This document shows, piece after piece, positions 11,465-13,446 of a DNA stretch of 13,446 bases; the first letter of the stretch is position 1, and each line of letters opens with the position of its first letter. The DNA comes from Candidatus Zixiibacteriota bacterium. GTDB taxonomy: Bacteria; Zixibacteria; MSB-5A5; GN15; PGXB01. The translations under genes were made by a program, and so were the position numbers. The notes under the pieces were generated by a model. It ran no database searches. It saw only the letters and a list, made by a program, of their open reading frames with translations, and was not told the DNA's origin. The stretch covers positions 1 through 13,446 of the forward strand of contig JAUVBC010000016.1 in NCBI GenBank assembly GCA_030591405.1, read 5' to 3'.

Positions 11465-13446
11465 ATGTTTTTACGCGCATTGACAATACTATTCACTGTT
11501 CTGTTTTTATTACCAACCGCCTTTGCCTCAGGCGGGAAAATCAACGGAACGGTGAAAGATTCAGAATCGGGGGAACCGATTTCCTGGGCAACAGTAATGA
11601 TTGAAGGAACCACAAAAGGGAACAAAACGGATTTAGATGGCAAATTCGAAATATCTAATCTGTCTTATGGCCAACATGTTATCACCGTTTCATCAGTCGG
11701 TTATATTGCCAAAACTTATGAAGTTCGGCTTGTAGAAAATCAGGAAACCGAAGTTAATATAAAATTAAGCTGTACGCCACTGGAAATCGGCGGCATAGTC
11801 GTAACGGGAACCAGAACCCCGCGCTTTATTAAGGATGCCCCGATTCGAACAGAAGTTATTACTCGTTCATCAATTGAGGATAAATCGGCGAGTAATCTGT
11901 ATGAAGCGCTGGATGGTGAATTGGGAGTGCGTGTAGAGCAACAATGTCAGGCATGCAATTTCACTGTTCTCAGAATGCAGGGGCTTGGTGCCGATCATAC
12001 TCAGGTATTGCTTGATGGACAACCTGTTTACTCGGGACTTGCCGGCGTTTATGGCTTACAGCAGGTAAGCACGGCTGATATTGACCAGATCGAAATTGTT
12101 AAAGGTGCCGGTTCCGCTTTATATGGCAGTAATGCTGTGGCGGGGGCAATAAATATCATCTCTTCGATTCCAAGGAAAACCGAAGGCAAGATCGGTATTG
12201 AAATTGGAGAACATGGTACCAACAAATACAAATTTACTGCTAACAGCCGGAAAGATAATGTGGGTGTATTTCTATTTGCCCAGCAGAGTGAACAGGATGA
12301 ACTCGATGAGACAGGGGATATGAATGCCCCCGGTGGAGTAAACAAACCCGATGGTTGTATAGATCGCGTGCGTGCAACGGCAAAAAACGCAGGATTCAAT
12401 CTGTTTTTTGATGATATTTTTGCGGCAGATCGTTTAGTCCTTCGCGGTCGTGCTATAAATGAAAACCGACAGGGCGGCCAGTTGAAGGACAACCTGTTTG
12501 AAAACCCCTTTTCCCCGGGAACTGAATGTATAAAAACTAATCGCTACTCGGCTCAGGTTGACTATAAAATTTGGCTCAAAGATGGCGGTGAGATCAATGC
12601 AAACATGGCGCTCACTCAGCATAAACGAAATGCCACTAATGACACTTTTCTTGGTGATTATGAAGAAGCAAAAGGCGAATTACCTCCCATTGATTTATTG
12701 CGACCTTACCTTGCCGAAGAGCGGCTTATTGTTGGCAACCTTAACTATGTTCATCCGTTTGGCCAAAGGCATCGATTGCTTGCTGGGTTGCAATTAAGTC
12801 ATAACAGGCTTGAAGAAAACGGTATGTACCTGGATACTGAATCGGAAGAACCTTACACTTCAACGTCAGCTAAAACCGCTTTTGAATTTGGAACCTACTT
12901 CCAGGATGAATTTCGTATATCGGATAACCTGGAACTGGTAGCAGGTTTGCGTTTTGATTATCATACTTCAAAGGACGAATTCAGAGGATCGGGAGATATT
13001 CTGGCGCAGGGTTTGGAACCATTGGAGTACAATGAAACGACCCTTAATCCGCGTTTTTCACTCAAATATGCTGCTACTGATGCTCTTGTTGTCCGCGGTT
13101 CAATTGGCAGTGGTTATCGTGTTCCCTATGGATTTTCAGAAGATCTTCACCTTTGCAGCGGTTCGCCCCGGGTTTACAAAGGCGGAGATTTGAAACCGGA
13201 AAAATCTCTCAGTTATTCTATAAATGGAGATTATACTAAATGTAATTGGACGGCTGGTCTGAACCTGTATCGCACTGAATTGAAAAATGCTATTGCTTTC
13301 GCTGAAGCGGATAGCCAAATTTACAATCTCGGGTACACATACAAATGGCAAAATATCGATGATGCTTTTGTAATGGGTACAGAATTTAATACTTCACTGG
13401 CATTGACCCGTGATTTTGTTCTGGGGGTCCGTTTGGAGATATTTAA
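11465..13446 (+). CDS. TonB-dependent outer membrane receptor (3' end beyond window)
   Basis: The frame is open for 660 codons to the window edge with no stop. GGGAGA lies 4 nt before the ATG. Residues 1-21 form a signal peptide (ending TAFA). Residues about 24-105 form a carboxypeptidase-regulatory-like domain (INGTVKDSESGEPISWATV). A plug domain follows at about 112-238: VVTGTRTPRFIKDAP, LRMQGLGADHTQVLLDGQPV, IEIVKGAGSALYGSNAVAGAINIIS. After that the beta-barrel begins, with a typical GSGYRVPYGFSED region. The plug carries a CxxC pair (Cys161, Cys164) in EQQCQACNF, a signature I associate with a subgroup of Bacteroidota receptors in the CirA/BtuB-like class. Energy would come from TonB-ExbBD, not encoded here. 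The substrate is unknown. The His-rich neighbour suggests a metal or metal complex, with siderophore or heme as alternatives. Confidence 0.92.
   Translation, partial: MFLRALTILFTVLFLLPTAFASGGKINGTVKDSESGEPISWATVMIEGTTKGNKTDLDGKFEISNLSYGQHVITVSSVGYIAKTYEVRLVENQETEVNIKLSCTPLEIGGIVVTGTRTPRFIKDAPIRTEVITRSSIEDKSASNLYEALDGELGVRVEQQCQACNFTVLRMQGLGADHTQVLLDGQPVYSGLAGVYGLQQVSTADIDQIEIVKGAGSALYGSNAVAGAINIISSIPRKTEGKIGIEIGEHGTNKYKFTANSRKDNVGVFLFAQQSEQDELDETGDMNAPGGVNKPDGCIDRVRATAKNAGFNLFFDDIFAADRLVLRGRAINENRQGGQLKDNLFENPFSPGTECIKTNRYSAQVDYKIWLKDGGEINANMALTQHKRNATNDTFLGDYEEAKGELPPIDLLRPYLAEERLIVGNLNYVHPFGQRHRLLAGLQLSHNRLEENGMYLDTESEEPYTSTSAKTAFEFGTYFQDEFRISDNLELVAGLRFDYHTSKDEFRGSGDILAQGLEPLEYNETTLNPRFSLKYAATDALVVRGSIGSGYRVPYGFSEDLHLCSGSPRVYKGGDLKPEKSLSYSINGDYTKCNWTAGLNLYRTELKNAIAFAEADSQIYNLGYTYKWQNIDDAFVMGTEFNTSLALTRDFVLGVRLEIF

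Overview
The window looks like chromosomal DNA from an uncultured Gram-negative bacterium of the Fibrobacterota/Bacteroidota neighbourhood, most likely Zixibacteria or a relative. This is inferred from memory of families, not from a search. The signs are secreted proteins ending in dockerin-like pairs of the NILDIVYLINYKYKSGP type, Cys-rich ACC-x-PDG-x-C repeats, a gingipain-like (C25) protease, a TonB-dependent receptor with an N-terminal carboxypeptidase-regulatory-like domain, and a moderate to low GC content. No RNA gene, CRISPR array or recognisable transposase was seen.

Layout. (1) 42-2858, plus strand: one large secreted multidomain protein, split by a single in-frame TAG at 531-533 and closed by a strong terminator. 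(2) 3049-4851, plus: a secreted C25-type cysteine protease with its own promoter, a putative Ig-like domain, a dockerin pair and a terminator. (3) 4890-5926: a 929-bp segment (4944-5872) bracketed by a perfect 54-bp direct repeat. It holds a small lipoprotein-like gene, two gene starts cut short at palindromes, and REP-like palindromes. (4) 5942-6862, plus: queG (epoxyqueuosine reductase), with a second in-frame TAG at codon 29. (5) 6891-10593, minus: a housekeeping block transcribed in the order secreted cyclophilin, dxr, rseP-like site-2 protease, lepB. It covers envelope protein folding, isoprenoid synthesis, intramembrane proteolysis and signal-peptide removal. (6) 10839-13446, plus: a consensus promoter overlapped by a 35-bp palindrome, a small His-rich membrane protein, and a TonB-dependent receptor that runs off the window. 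This last pair looks like a regulated metal or metal-complex uptake unit.

The most unusual observations are these. Two otherwise intact genes are each interrupted by exactly one TAG, while all nine genes whose ends are visible stop with TAA or TGA. One of the interrupted genes, queG, completes a modification of the tRNA-Tyr wobble base. There is also the 54-bp repeat, which joins a terminator half to a promoter, and the textbook promoter/operator in front of the His-rich gene. Sequencing error and ordinary pseudogenes remain live explanations for the TAGs.
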